A stretch of DNA of 64,000 nt from Phocaeicola coprocola DSM 17136 (GCF_000154845.1 NZ_DS981462.1:1751-65750), one strand, 5' to 3'; positions 55,051-63,536 are shown, counted from the first letter of the stretch. The notes: generated by a model from the sequence alone, not told the origin. A program made the numbers and translations.

Positions 55051-55896
55051 TTATAACCATTTTGCAACAATCTCCTCCGTCCGCTCCCAAAGTTCCTGTG
55101 ACTGGCGATGATGAGTGTACTTTTCCGATAAAACCTTAGGTCGACAGCTGACATTCAACGTGCCAGTACGTTTACCGGCCTCTTCATCGAGTAAAAGGCA
55201 GATTGCTGTAGCAGCTCCTTGCCGAGGTGTACGGATAAAAGGGCGGAAGAAAATATCAGTCAACGGATCGAACCACATATGCATGGTGATAATGTCTGTC
55301 GAAACGATACCCGGATCAGCAGCATTGACTACAACTCCCCGCTCTTTCAGACGTTCCGACAATTCGAAGGTAAAGAGTGTAAGCGCCAGTTTCGTATTGC
55401 TATATACAGGAATCCGCCAAAAGCAGCCCTTCTTCCCCTTTATGAAAAAATCAGGAAAATCCAGTTTCCCTATCGCATACGTACAAGATACCATATTGAC
55501 GATACGGCTCCCCTTACCCATCAGCGGTAATAATTTGCGAGTCAGTAAATAATGTCCCACATAATTAACACTTACCGTACGCTCCAGCCCATCTTCCGTT
55601 ATATGGAGGCCGGTTTCCATCGTCCCGGCATTATTCATCAGCAAATCCAGCCTGTCTCCACGCTCCAGCATCCGGCAGGCAAAAGCGTTTACAGAAGCCA
55701 GCGAGGACAAATCTATCGACATCACCATAATATCAGCATTACCTGTTTCCTCTATCAAAAGCCTCCGCTTAACCTCAGCTTTTTCAGCATTATAACATGC
55801 CATTACCACACAATATCCAGCCAAAGCTACCGCACGGGTTATTTCCGTTCCCATACCACCGTCTGCTCCTGTTATTATCGCTAGTCCTTTTCTCAT
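55051..55896 (-). CDS. Short-chain dehydrogenase/reductase, probable hydroxysteroid dehydrogenase
   Basis: This 281-residue SDR has the cofactor loop TGADGGMG (about 8-15), LMNNAGTME (about 84-92), the catalytic Ser in MVSCTYAIG and the Tyr-x3-Lys motif YSNTK (about 164-168). The sequence resembles the retinol dehydrogenase-like branch, which prefers NADP. It is the third gene of an operon with a steroid 5-alpha-reductase homologue and an old-yellow-enzyme reductase, and begins one base after the latter. A 3-hydroxysteroid or 3-hydroxy bile acid dehydrogenase is the likely role, inferred from that set. Confidence 0.85.
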   Translation of the reverse strand: MRKGLAIITGADGGMGTEITRAVALAGYCVVMACYNAEKAEVKRRLLIEETGNADIMVMSIDLSSLASVNAFACRMLERGDRLDLLMNNAGTMETGLHITEDGLERTVSVNYVGHYLLTRKLLPLMGKGSRIVNMVSCTYAIGKLDFPDFFIKGKKGCFWRIPVYSNTKLALTLFTFELSERLKERGVVVNAADPGIVSTDIITMHMWFDPLTDIFFRPFIRTPRQGAATAICLLLDEEAGKRTGTLNVSCRPKVLSEKYTHHRQSQELWERTEEIVAKWL

Positions 55897-55897
55897 A

Positions 55898-57121
55898 TCA
55901 ACCTCTACTCTCTATACGTTCAATTTCTTTTTTCAGGCAATCCGGCAATTCTTCCTGCAGGTGTTGGTGACATGCCATATCAAGTGTATACATACGGGCT
56001 ATGCAATAATTACTATGCTTACAACTGCAACGGGCATTTTCTTCCATGAGCATACGGTTTACAAATCCCGGTTCATTAAGCAATGCACGACCCATTTGTA
56101 CGGCTTCGAAACCATCGTTAAGTACCTCATCAATCTTCTGACGGGTAACCAGACCACCTACATATACCAACGGCATATCCAGTACTTTTCTGAATTTCAA
56201 CGCATCATCCAGAAAATAAGCTTCGCGGAAAGGCACTGAAGGAATCATCCATTTCCCCACCAGACGAACACCATATTTCAGCCACCAGCAAGTCATATAA
56301 TGTGTCATGCTACGGATAGGCATTTCTCCCCTCATCACATACATCGGTGCTTTACTTACAAAACCGCCACTCAAGACTAGAGCATGAGCTCCCGACTGCT
56401 GTAACCTGCGTGCCACCTGTAGTGATTCCTCTAACTCCATTCCGCCACGGAAACCGTCGCGCATGTTCATCTTCACCAGTACAGCCATGTCATTACCAGC
56501 CGCTGTCATCACTTCATCTATTACCATATCCATAAAGCGCATCCGATTTTCCAGTGAACCTCCGAAGATATCTTTACGATGATTGGTGGCAGGAGAAAGA
56601 AACTGACTGATCAGGTAGCCATGTCCGGCATGTATTTCCACAGCATCGAATCCGGACTCGCGTGCCAGACAAACAGCTCTGCCATACGCACGAGCCATTT
56701 CCGGCAACTCATCGGCACGAAGCCCGCGCACAAACGTGGGCGAATAAAGATTGAACCCACTGCTGGCTCCTACGGGCAGACAACCACAAATGCTTTTATG
56801 CGACATATTTCCGCAATGCCCCAGCTGAATGCTGGCAGCTGCTCCTTCTGCATGAACCGCATCGGTGAGCCGACGGAGACCAGATACAATCTCCGGACGC
56901 ATCCATAGCTGGCGGTCGAACGACAAGCCACTACGAGTAACAGCTGCATAGGCTACAGTCGTCATACCCACTCCTCCGGCAGCTACCGAACGATGATAAT
57001 CGAGTAGCTGTTCCGACGGTTTATTTCCAGGGCACATGCTTTCGAAAGCTGCTGAACGGATGGTACGATTGCGCAACGTCAATGGTCCCAATTTCACCGG
57101 AGTAAATAGTTTTGAATTCAT
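55898..57121 (-). CDS. Old-yellow-enzyme family reductase, candidate 3-oxo-delta-4-steroid reductase
   Basis: This protein of about 407 residues has an FMN-binding TIM barrel. Family motifs include KLGPLTLRNRTIRSA, IQLGHCG, FDAVEIHAGHGYLISQFLSPATNHRKDIFGGS and YVGGLVTRQKIDEVL. A Cys-rich C-terminus (CSCKHSNYC and a later MACH) could hold an iron-sulphur cluster. It lacks the extra FAD/NAD half of the long BaiCD/2,4-dienoyl-CoA-reductase proteins. The start at 57121 (MNSKLFTPV) matches the family; the frame runs 18 codons further. The neighbours suggest action on a 3-oxo-delta-4 steroid or bile acid. Confidence 0.87.
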   Translation of the reverse strand: MNSKLFTPVKLGPLTLRNRTIRSAAFESMCPGNKPSEQLLDYHRSVAAGGVGMTTVAYAAVTRSGLSFDRQLWMRPEIVSGLRRLTDAVHAEGAAASIQLGHCGNMSHKSICGCLPVGASSGFNLYSPTFVRGLRADELPEMARAYGRAVCLARESGFDAVEIHAGHGYLISQFLSPATNHRKDIFGGSLENRMRFMDMVIDEVMTAAGNDMAVLVKMNMRDGFRGGMELEESLQVARRLQQSGAHALVLSGGFVSKAPMYVMRGEMPIRSMTHYMTCWWLKYGVRLVGKWMIPSVPFREAYFLDDALKFRKVLDMPLVYVGGLVTRQKIDEVLNDGFEAVQMGRALLNEPGFVNRMLMEENARCSCKHSNYCIARMYTLDMACHQHLQEELPDCLKKEIERIESRG

Positions 57122-57224
57122 AACAATCTGATTAAAATAAACATCACAGATGAGAAAACCCTCATAAAATCTCAAGAGATCTGCTCATCTTTCAACGTAT
57201 GAACAAGAATTCTAAGGCGAACTC

Positions 57225-57998
57225 TCAATATATATAAGGAATAATTCTCTTTTTGTCTTTAAGAGCTTCACATCCCAATTCTTCACGATAACGCCGATAG
57301 ATGGCATCAGCACGAGGTACTAAATTGGCAGCTGTCCACCACACAAAAACCCATGCAGCAGGCGAAGCTGTCAACAAGGCAAAACCTGTCCACTCAATCA
57401 GTTCACCCAAATAATTGGCAGACGTGACATGACGGTAAAATCCTTTCTGCGGCAGATAATGTTTCGTATCGCCTGACTTCCGCAAATGACGGATTACATA
57501 ATCCGAATGAAGATTGATACTCATTCCGGCGATAAACAGTGCCAGCCCTATCCAAGGGAAAGAGTGCATCCAATAGCCGCAGCCTTCAGCATACAAATCT
57601 TCAGCAGACGGATAAGAAAAGAAACTTGTTATGAGCAGCATACCGTTCAGTATATTAAAGACAATCCCCATAGCTACAATGGCAACCGGCATACGACTTT
57701 TGCCTCTCATCAGCAGCGGGAAAACAAACGAACGCTGAAAATAATGCAACAAAAACAGGCAGGCAAAGACAAACTGAGGAGCAAAAACGTCAATATCACT
57801 AGACAGCCATCCCCACAGCATAACAACAAAAGCCGGAGCCTCCATCAGCATCCAAGCTAACTTATTAGGCAAAGAGATTCCCCACGAGGATGTACGGAAC
57901 ATACCATATCCTGCCCTCACAAAATAAAGTGCCACAAATACTACTGCGCCTGCCACAGACATAGCATAAAGAAGGAATTGATAGGTGTCGTGACTCAT
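57225..57998 (-). CDS. Steroid 5-alpha-reductase family membrane protein
   Basis: This 257-residue protein has about six to seven membrane helices. Its C-terminal motif KGFYRHVTSANYLGELIEWTGFAL (about 196-219) is the conserved NADPH/active-site region of the steroid 5-alpha-reductase (SRD5A) family. LHYFQRSFVFPLLMRGKSRMP (about 84-104) matches the family's HY...R...P segment. Animal members reduce the delta-4 bond of 3-oxo steroids to the 5-alpha (allo) form. It is the first gene of the operon with an OYE and an SDR and has its own consensus promoter. Confidence 0.88.
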   Translation of the reverse strand: MSHDTYQFLLYAMSVAGAVVFVALYFVRAGYGMFRTSSWGISLPNKLAWMLMEAPAFVVMLWGWLSSDIDVFAPQFVFACLFLLHYFQRSFVFPLLMRGKSRMPVAIVAMGIVFNILNGMLLITSFFSYPSAEDLYAEGCGYWMHSFPWIGLALFIAGMSINLHSDYVIRHLRKSGDTKHYLPQKGFYRHVTSANYLGELIEWTGFALLTASPAAWVFVWWTAANLVPRADAIYRRYREELGCEALKDKKRIIPYIY

Positions 57999-58021
57999 AA
58001 TCTTCGATTTAGAACAATAAT

Positions 58022-58051
58022 CAAAGATACAGAAAAAGGAATCAGAATCAA
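58022..58051 (-). promoter_or_regulatory. Promoter of the 5-alpha-reductase/OYE/SDR operon
   Basis: On the minus strand: TTG, 19 bases, TATCTTTG. The predicted start site is near 58015, about 17 bases before the first start codon, so the leader is very short. Confidence 0.75.
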
Positions 58052-58063
58052 TGGTTTAAAAAA

Positions 58064-58133
58064 TAGAAAAAATCCCCCTTTTCCTGCTTTAATTCTTTTC
58101 ATATCATATATAAAAGACAAAAGCGGGAAAAGG
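58064..58133 (-). terminator. Terminator after nadC
   Basis: On the minus strand CCTTTTCCCGCTTT (58120-58133) pairs with 58077-58090 (one G-T), followed by GGGGGATTTTTTCTATTTTTT. It separates nadC from the downstream steroid-type operon promoter. Confidence 0.8.
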
Positions 58134-58267
58134 AGGAAACGTCCTGTTCTTTCAGAATAATGTCAGCATATTTCTGAAAAAACATCAGCAGAAAAATTTT
58201 TCAGTACAAAACTTCAAAAAGACTTGGAAGGTATTTCTGAAACCTTGTACAAATTAATCACACTTTA

Positions 58268-59122
58268 TCAGCATGCTTTAAAGCTCATATCAAGACCTTT
58301 TACAGAATGTGTCAAAGCACCTACGGAAATGAAATCAACACCACATTCTGCGTAATCGCGTAGTGTATCGAAAGTAATACCACCCGATGACTCAAGCTCT
58401 ACACGTCCGTTTACCATTTCTACAGCCTTACGTGTATCTGCCGGAGTAAAGTTGTCAAGCATGATACGGTCTACTCCACCCAAATCGAGAACCTGCTGCA
58501 ATTCGTCGAAGTTACGTACCTCGATTTCAATTTTCAGGTCCTTACCTTTAGCCTTGCAGTATTCACGGGCACGCGTGATAGCCTTATCAATACCACCAGC
58601 AAAATCCACATGATTGTCTTTCAACAGAATCATGTCAAACAGACCGATACGATGATTTACACCACCACCGATTTTAACAGCCATTTTTTCAAGAATACGC
58701 ATACCCGGTGTTGTCTTTCTAGTGTCGAGCACACGAGTCTTGGTTCCTTGCAGACGTTCTACATAACGGTGTGTCATCGTAGCAATACCACTCATACGCT
58801 GCATAATGTTCAGCATCAGTCGTTCGGTCTGAAGCAATGACTGGATCTTTCCTTCTACCACCATAGCTACGTCACCCGGCTTTACATGTGTACCGTCTTC
58901 AATGAAAACTTCCACTTTCATTTCAGGATCAAAACGGTGGAATACTTCTTTTGCCACTTCAATACCGGCAAGAATACCTTCTTCCTTTATCAGAAGTTTT
59001 GATTTTCCCATAGCATCGGCAGGAATACACGATAATGTGGTATGGTCGCCATCGCCGATATCTTCTGCAAACGATAAATCAATCAAGCGGTCGATTAAAT
59101 CCTTAACAACTTTTTCGTCCAT
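58268..59122 (-). CDS. nadC: Nicotinate-nucleotide pyrophosphorylase (carboxylating)
   Basis: This 284-residue quinolinate phosphoribosyltransferase of NAD synthesis has the signature TRKTTPGMRILEKMAVKIGGGVNHR (about 133-157), with the conserved Arg, Lys and His residues that bind quinolinate and PRPP. KDNHVDFAGGI and ESSGGI follow as usual. It is transcribed alone, from a promoter that overlaps the divergent rlmH promoter. Together with nadE at 5923-7857 it covers two steps of the same pathway. Confidence 0.95.
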   Translation of the reverse strand: MDEKVVKDLIDRLIDLSFAEDIGDGDHTTLSCIPADAMGKSKLLIKEEGILAGIEVAKEVFHRFDPEMKVEVFIEDGTHVKPGDVAMVVEGKIQSLLQTERLMLNIMQRMSGIATMTHRYVERLQGTKTRVLDTRKTTPGMRILEKMAVKIGGGVNHRIGLFDMILLKDNHVDFAGGIDKAITRAREYCKAKGKDLKIEIEVRNFDELQQVLDLGGVDRIMLDNFTPADTRKAVEMVNGRVELESSGGITFDTLRDYAECGVDFISVGALTHSVKGLDMSFKAC

Positions 59123-59156
59123 TTTATTTCTTGTTTTAAATACGTTTTCTTACTGG

Positions 59157-59187
59157 CAAAGGTAAGGATAATCCTTATCTTTGCAAA
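59157..59187 (-). promoter_or_regulatory. Promoter of nadC
   Basis: On the minus strand: TTTG (59184-59187), 19 bases, TACCTTTG (59157-59164). This is a full consensus. Its -33 element lies inside the -7 element of the opposite rlmH promoter. Confidence 0.82.
59176..59183 (+). promoter_or_regulatory. -7 element of rlmH
   Basis: TATCTTTG followed by C, 30 bases before the rlmH start. The -33 position holds CTGG, a weak match. Confidence 0.6.
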
Positions 59188-59213
59188 AAGAATAAATTAA
59201 AACAAGACAGAAA

Positions 59214-59687
59214 ATGAAATTTACGTTACTAGTTGTCGGACGGACAGTCGAGAAACATTACATCACCGCCATTAACGATTATGCAGAGCGTACGAAACAT
59301 TATATCTCTTTCGACATAGAAGTCATCCCGGAGCTTAAGAACACCAAAAGTCTGAGCATGGAGCAACAGAAGGAAAAAGAAGGAGAACTGATTCTGAAAG
59401 CCCTGCAACCGGGCGATGTACCTGTGTTGCTCGATGAACATGGCAAAGAGTTCCGCTCAGTAGAGTTCGCTTCTTGGGTAGAACGAAAAATGCATACAGT
59501 CAGCAAACGGCTGGTATTCATTATCGGCGGACCTTATGGATTTTCTCCTGCCGTATATGCAGTCGCCCAAGAAAAAATTTCCCTTTCGAAAATGACATTC
59601 TCACACCAGATGATTCGGTTGATATTTGTGGAACAGCTCTATCGTTCCATGACTATCCTGAACAACGGTCCGTATCACCACGAATGA
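59214..59687 (+). CDS. rlmH: 23S rRNA (pseudouridine1915-N3)-methyltransferase RlmH
   Basis: This 157-residue SPOUT-class enzyme methylates pseudouridine 1915 in helix 69 of 23S rRNA. The SAM-binding knot shows VLLDEHGKEF, FIIGGPYGFSPAVY and the C-terminal SLSKMTFSHQMIRLIFVEQL followed by the conserved end NGPYHHE. Length is standard. It is divergent from nadC. Confidence 0.96.
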   Translation: MKFTLLVVGRTVEKHYITAINDYAERTKHYISFDIEVIPELKNTKSLSMEQQKEKEGELILKALQPGDVPVLLDEHGKEFRSVEFASWVERKMHTVSKRLVFIIGGPYGFSPAVYAVAQEKISLSKMTFSHQMIRLIFVEQLYRSMTILNNGPYHHE

Positions 59688-59761
59688 AAACATCATATCA
59701 CACATCGTATAAGGCTGGACTAAAATAGAATTACTTAAGTAAAATAACCGACACTTTCAGA

Positions 59762-59807
59762 CAAAAATCCCCTGCTTTACCGATTAAGTGCTTAAAAGCA
59801 GGGGATT
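59762..59807 (-). terminator. Terminator after the AlkD-like gene
   Basis: AATCCCCTGCTTT at 59766-59778 is the perfect complement of 59795-59807. On the minus strand it is followed by TTTTGT. It lies between the convergent rlmH and alkD-like genes and may serve both. Confidence 0.75.
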
Positions 59808-59893
59808 GTGTACTTTAACCTATAAAATTATAAGTAAATCGATTCGTTTTTTGTACTGTAAGACACACTCGTGCGACTATTATCTGCTCCCGT

Positions 59894-60616
59894 CTATCGG
59901 GTAGCAGGTCTTTTCATCTGCTTGATCAGCTTCTTGGTTTCGGCATCCACCCGATATGATTCGATTATTTTCTGCAACGTTTTGTTGTATGTAAAATCAT
60001 CTAATGTATTCTGCTTCAGGTATTGCATGGTAATTTCAGGGAACTTTACAAAGCAGACTGACAGCGCCCATGCCACTGCCATTTTCACGTAATACCCATC
60101 GTGACGGATAGCATCATATTCTTCCAGCAGTTGTTCAATATGTTCGTCATCAATAAAAAGTTGCATACTCATCACAACCCCAAATCGAATTTCATACTCT
60201 CCCTGTGCGTGCATCCAGCCAACTAAATAATGCCACAACCGCTCCTTGTTTTCGGCGATGAATCTTTTCCCTCCTCCGAATTTAAAAGTATCACAAACCG
60301 ACCAGCTGTTTATTATCCATACAAAGCGAGTTACGCGCTGCAAGTAGTATTCAACATCCGCATCAGGTTTGATACAGCCTAATACCATCCCCTGCAACAT
60401 ACGTTCTTCCATATAGAAAGTATCGGCAGTAAGCAGATACTCCTCCCAGTCCGTATGCGAAATCCGTACTGCAAGTTTACGCAAATCAGGAATTCTTATT
60501 CCCAACACATGTTCCACACCCGGATTCAGACTCTCAGCAAAAGACCTATTTCCTCTTTCTGCCAACTCCAGTAAATGTTCCTTTATGGTCAGGTTATCCA
60601 ATCGGTATTCTTTCAT
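59894..60616 (-). CDS. AlkD-like DNA alkylation repair protein
   Basis: This 240-residue all-helical protein has the HEAT-like repeats of the AlkD family. Conserved spots include GIRIPDLRKLAVRI (about 50-63), WIINSWSVCDTFKFGG (about 120-135) and VKMAVAWALSVCFVKFPE. AlkD glycosylases remove bulky or positively charged alkylated bases without flipping them. The WxxxxWxxxD arrangement fits an active family member. A TATCTTTG element at 60646-60653 is its likely promoter. Confidence 0.87.
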   Translation of the reverse strand: MKEYRLDNLTIKEHLLELAERGNRSFAESLNPGVEHVLGIRIPDLRKLAVRISHTDWEEYLLTADTFYMEERMLQGMVLGCIKPDADVEYYLQRVTRFVWIINSWSVCDTFKFGGGKRFIAENKERLWHYLVGWMHAQGEYEIRFGVVMSMQLFIDDEHIEQLLEEYDAIRHDGYYVKMAVAWALSVCFVKFPEITMQYLKQNTLDDFTYNKTLQKIIESYRVDAETKKLIKQMKRPATR

Positions 60617-60645
60617 CTTTATACACTGTTAAAACTATCTTCCCG

Positions 60646-60653
60646 CAAAGATA
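60646..60653 (-). promoter_or_regulatory. -7 element of the AlkD-like gene
   Basis: On the minus strand TATCTTTG followed by C, about 30 bases before the start codon. The -33 position falls in the inverted repeat at 60663-60680 and has no TTG. Confidence 0.45.
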
Positions 60654-60662
60654 AGAACAAGC

Positions 60663-60710
60663 ATACCTAGTAGTAGGTATTTAACAACTTTTTTTACCAA
60701 TTAATAGGTA
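60663..60710. promoter_or_regulatory. Possible operator with repeated TAGGTA units
   Basis: An inverted repeat ATACCT, six bases, AGGTAT spans 60663-60680, and another TAGGTA copy is at 60705-60710, next to the -33 element of the rightward promoter at 60711. The position between two divergent promoters suits a repressor or metal regulator. The protein that binds is not known. Confidence 0.45.
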
Positions 60711-60741
60711 TTGATGCCCTAAAGCATGTGGAATACCTTTG
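60711..60741 (+). promoter_or_regulatory. Promoter of the porin-imelysin-cytochrome operon
   Basis: TTG at 60711-60713, 20 bases, TACCTTTG at 60734-60741 followed by C. The longest reading frame would start at a TTG inside this element, so the true start is the ATG at 60775. Confidence 0.8.
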
Positions 60742-60774
60742 CGCTTGTTAAGAACCAACAAAATTAGAAAACAA

Positions 60775-62130
60775 ATGAAAAGTAAAATGTTCCTGTTTTC
60801 ACTTTGTATCGCAGCAATAAGTACACACGCATTTGCTGCAAACGAAGCCGAGAAAACAAGCAAAAGCAGCGAAGAGGCTGTGACAGAAATGAAAGCCCAG
60901 AAACGTTCTATCTTAAAAACGGAAGAAAACGGTAAAGGGTTGACCATAGGAGGATATGGAGAGGCTGTATATAGTCATAACTTTTATTCGGACAAATATA
61001 TACGCTATACGGCAAAAGATCCCAGCGTATACAAGGGACAGTCGCACGGACGTTTCGACTTGCCACATGTGGTGCTTTTCCTGAATTATAATTTTGGTCA
61101 TGGATGGTCAATGGGAAGTGAAATAGAGTTTGAGCACGGTGGAACGGAAAGTGCCATTGAAATAGAGGAAGAGGAAGCCGGAGAATATGAAAGTGAAATA
61201 GAACGTGGCGGAGAAGTTGCTCTCGAACAGTTCTGGATCCAGAAATCTATCTGTCCGGAATTCAACATCAAACTGGGGCACATTATTGTTCCGGTAGGTG
61301 GAACAAACCAAAACCATCTGCCGACGGAGTTCTTTGGAGTCTATCGTCCTGAAGGAGAAAATACCATCCTGCCTTGTACCTGGCATGAAACAGGTATCAG
61401 CTTGTGGGGACGTGCAGGTGACTGGCGCTACGAAGTTTTATTGGTTCCAGGCCTCGATTCTGACCGTTTCAACCGACTGAACTGGATTCAAGGCGGTGCA
61501 GGCAGTCCATATGAATTTAAAATCGGTAACTCCGTAGCAGGAGCTTTCCGCATCGATAATTATTCCATTAAGGGACTACGCCTTTCTCTCAGTGGGTATG
61601 CAGGCAATTCTTTCAACAACTCACTGAATGACTATAAAGACAGCGAAAAGTATAAAGATGTAAAAGGAACTGTCATGATTGGAGCCTTCGATTTTAATTA
61701 CAATGATCACAACTGGATAGTGCGTGGAAACTTCGATTACGGTCATTTGAGTGATGCCGATAAAATTACGGAAGTCAATAAAAAGATGAGCAACAACTCT
61801 CCTTCCCCACAACAGAATGTTGCAGAAGCGGCTATTGCTGCCGGCATAGAAGCTGGATACAATGTATTCTCACAAATCAATAAACTGAATGACAAAGGAC
61901 AGAAGCTATATGTTTTCGGACGTTACGATTATTACGACTCTATGCATAAGACCAGTACGCCCATTTATAAATTCTGTGGACGCAATCGTATAGCAGCCGG
62001 AATAAATTATTATCCCATCCACGATATCGTAGTAAAAGGTGAATATTCCATCGGTCTGATGCGAACACCTTACAACAATGAACCCGCTATATCGGTTGGC
62101 GTAGCATATGCAGGATTCTTCACCAAATAA
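60775..62130 (+). CDS. Porin-like outer-membrane beta-barrel protein of an iron-type operon
   Basis: This protein of about 451 residues has a signal peptide ending HAFA (about residue 21), a short helical segment (about 22-55) and a long barrel with alternating aromatic strands (GLTIGGYGEAVYSHNFY, YEVLLVPGLDSDRFN). It ends in GVAYAGFFTK, with aromatic residues close to the end. A Glu-rich loop (about 120-145, IEIEEEEAGEYESEIE) could bind cations. The start is fixed by the promoter and signal peptide. It precedes imelysin and di-haem oxidoreductase genes, so uptake of iron or another metal is the likely role. Confidence 0.82.
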   Translation: MKSKMFLFSLCIAAISTHAFAANEAEKTSKSSEEAVTEMKAQKRSILKTEENGKGLTIGGYGEAVYSHNFYSDKYIRYTAKDPSVYKGQSHGRFDLPHVVLFLNYNFGHGWSMGSEIEFEHGGTESAIEIEEEEAGEYESEIERGGEVALEQFWIQKSICPEFNIKLGHIIVPVGGTNQNHLPTEFFGVYRPEGENTILPCTWHETGISLWGRAGDWRYEVLLVPGLDSDRFNRLNWIQGGAGSPYEFKIGNSVAGAFRIDNYSIKGLRLSLSGYAGNSFNNSLNDYKDSEKYKDVKGTVMIGAFDFNYNDHNWIVRGNFDYGHLSDADKITEVNKKMSNNSPSPQQNVAEAAIAAGIEAGYNVFSQINKLNDKGQKLYVFGRYDYYDSMHKTSTPIYKFCGRNRIAAGINYYPIHDIVVKGEYSIGLMRTPYNNEPAISVGVAYAGFFTK

Positions 62131-62180
62131 AAACAGTAAGAAAGCAAGTTTTATTAATCATAACTTAAAATTCAAAAAAG

Positions 62181-63416
62181 ATGAACATGTTTTTTAAATT
62201 TCCTCTTTGTATGACAGTTGTTACCATCATGGCAACAAGTATGATTTCATGTAGTGATGACAATAACGGGAGTAACACATCCAACGGTTTATCAAACGAA
62301 GAACAAGCATTGAAAGAAGCTATCGTTCCATACGTAGACAATACCGTTATCCCTACTTACACAGCTATGGCAGACGAAGCTATTCTGATGAGTGACGCAT
62401 GCACAAAAGCCAAAGAAGCTTACCTCAGTGGAGATAAGGCTAAAGCAACCGAATATGTGGCAGAAGCATGCGAGCACTGGACAGAATCACGTAAGGCATG
62501 GGAGTTGAGCGAAGCATTTCTGTTTGGTGCAGCTGCCGATTACAATATCGACCCTCATATCGATTCGTGGCCTCTCGATCAGGTTGCACTAGATAATTTA
62601 CTGAACAATCAGAAAATGATGGATGCCATCGGCGAAGGCGATTTCGATTATATCACAACAAACCTAGGTTACGGTCTGCTAGGTTATCATGCTTTGGAAT
62701 ACATCCTGTTCCAGCTTACTGACGACTCACATAGAGAACCAAGAAACTTTGAGAAGACTTATAGCTACAGCGGACAGGTAGTAAATATAACGAACAATCA
62801 TCTGATTTACATGGCAGGAGTTGCCGAAGATTTACGTAACCAGTGTATCCGCCTGGAGGCTTCATGGGCCGGTATGAATAATATCAGTACACAAAAACAG
62901 GAAATCCTTACCGAAACAGAACAAGAGCCGACTTTCAATTACGGTACGAGTATGAAAACAGCCGGACAAGGCGGAAGCAAATATACCAGTTATACCGTTG
63001 CCGCACAAGAATTGATTCAAGGATGTATCGATATCGTAGATGAAGTATGTACGCAAAAAATCGGACGTCCTAACTCAGGTCAGAGTGCCGACGACAAAAA
63101 TTATATCGAATCACCTTATGCACTAAACTCGGTTGTCGACTTTGTCGATAATATCAAAAGTGTAAAAAATGCATACGAAGGAATCAGCTACGATGGCAAG
63201 AACAATGCAACATCTGTCAGCGCTTACGTTTCAACAGTCGACCAGGCTACAGATACAGAAGTAAAAGCGCTGATAGATGAATCCATTACCAAAATACAGG
63301 CTATACCAGAACCGTTTGCAAAAAATGCAACAGGAGCCGAAGCTGATGCAGCCATAGCATCTTTAAGCAAGTTATCTACAGCATTGAACAAAGCCAACAA
63401 AGCTCTTTTGAAATAA
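62181..63416 (+). CDS. Imelysin family lipoprotein (peptidase M75 domain)
   Basis: This 411-residue lipoprotein has a signal peptide ending in the lipobox MISC (about residue 23). The imelysin domain carries the family's GxHxxE motif as GYHALE (about 167-172), with EHWTESRKAWELSEAFLFG upstream. Despite the peptidase name, imelysins are iron-regulated proteins linked to iron uptake (EfeO, IrpA). It sits between a porin-like gene and a di-haem oxidoreductase gene, an arrangement typical of iron-uptake operons. Function is inferred from family and context. Confidence 0.9.
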   Translation: MNMFFKFPLCMTVVTIMATSMISCSDDNNGSNTSNGLSNEEQALKEAIVPYVDNTVIPTYTAMADEAILMSDACTKAKEAYLSGDKAKATEYVAEACEHWTESRKAWELSEAFLFGAAADYNIDPHIDSWPLDQVALDNLLNNQKMMDAIGEGDFDYITTNLGYGLLGYHALEYILFQLTDDSHREPRNFEKTYSYSGQVVNITNNHLIYMAGVAEDLRNQCIRLEASWAGMNNISTQKQEILTETEQEPTFNYGTSMKTAGQGGSKYTSYTVAAQELIQGCIDIVDEVCTQKIGRPNSGQSADDKNYIESPYALNSVVDFVDNIKSVKNAYEGISYDGKNNATSVSAYVSTVDQATDTEVKALIDESITKIQAIPEPFAKNATGAEADAAIASLSKLSTALNKANKALLK

Positions 63417-63456
63417 GAGCAATACAAATTTCTTGTAGAATAAAATAGCTTTAAAC

Positions 63457-63507
63457 AGTCATCTTGAATTGAGGTAAAGACACCCTAAATTCCGATTCAA
63501 GATGGCT
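63457..63507 (+). other. Intercistronic hairpin after the imelysin gene
   Basis: CAGTCATCTTGAAT at 63457-63470 pairs with ATTCAAGATGGCTG at 63494-63507 (one G-T). No T run follows, so it is not a standard terminator. It could stabilise or process the operon mRNA. Confidence 0.6.
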
Positions 63508-63536
63508 GTAGCAGCTTAGGAACAAAAATTTTACTT

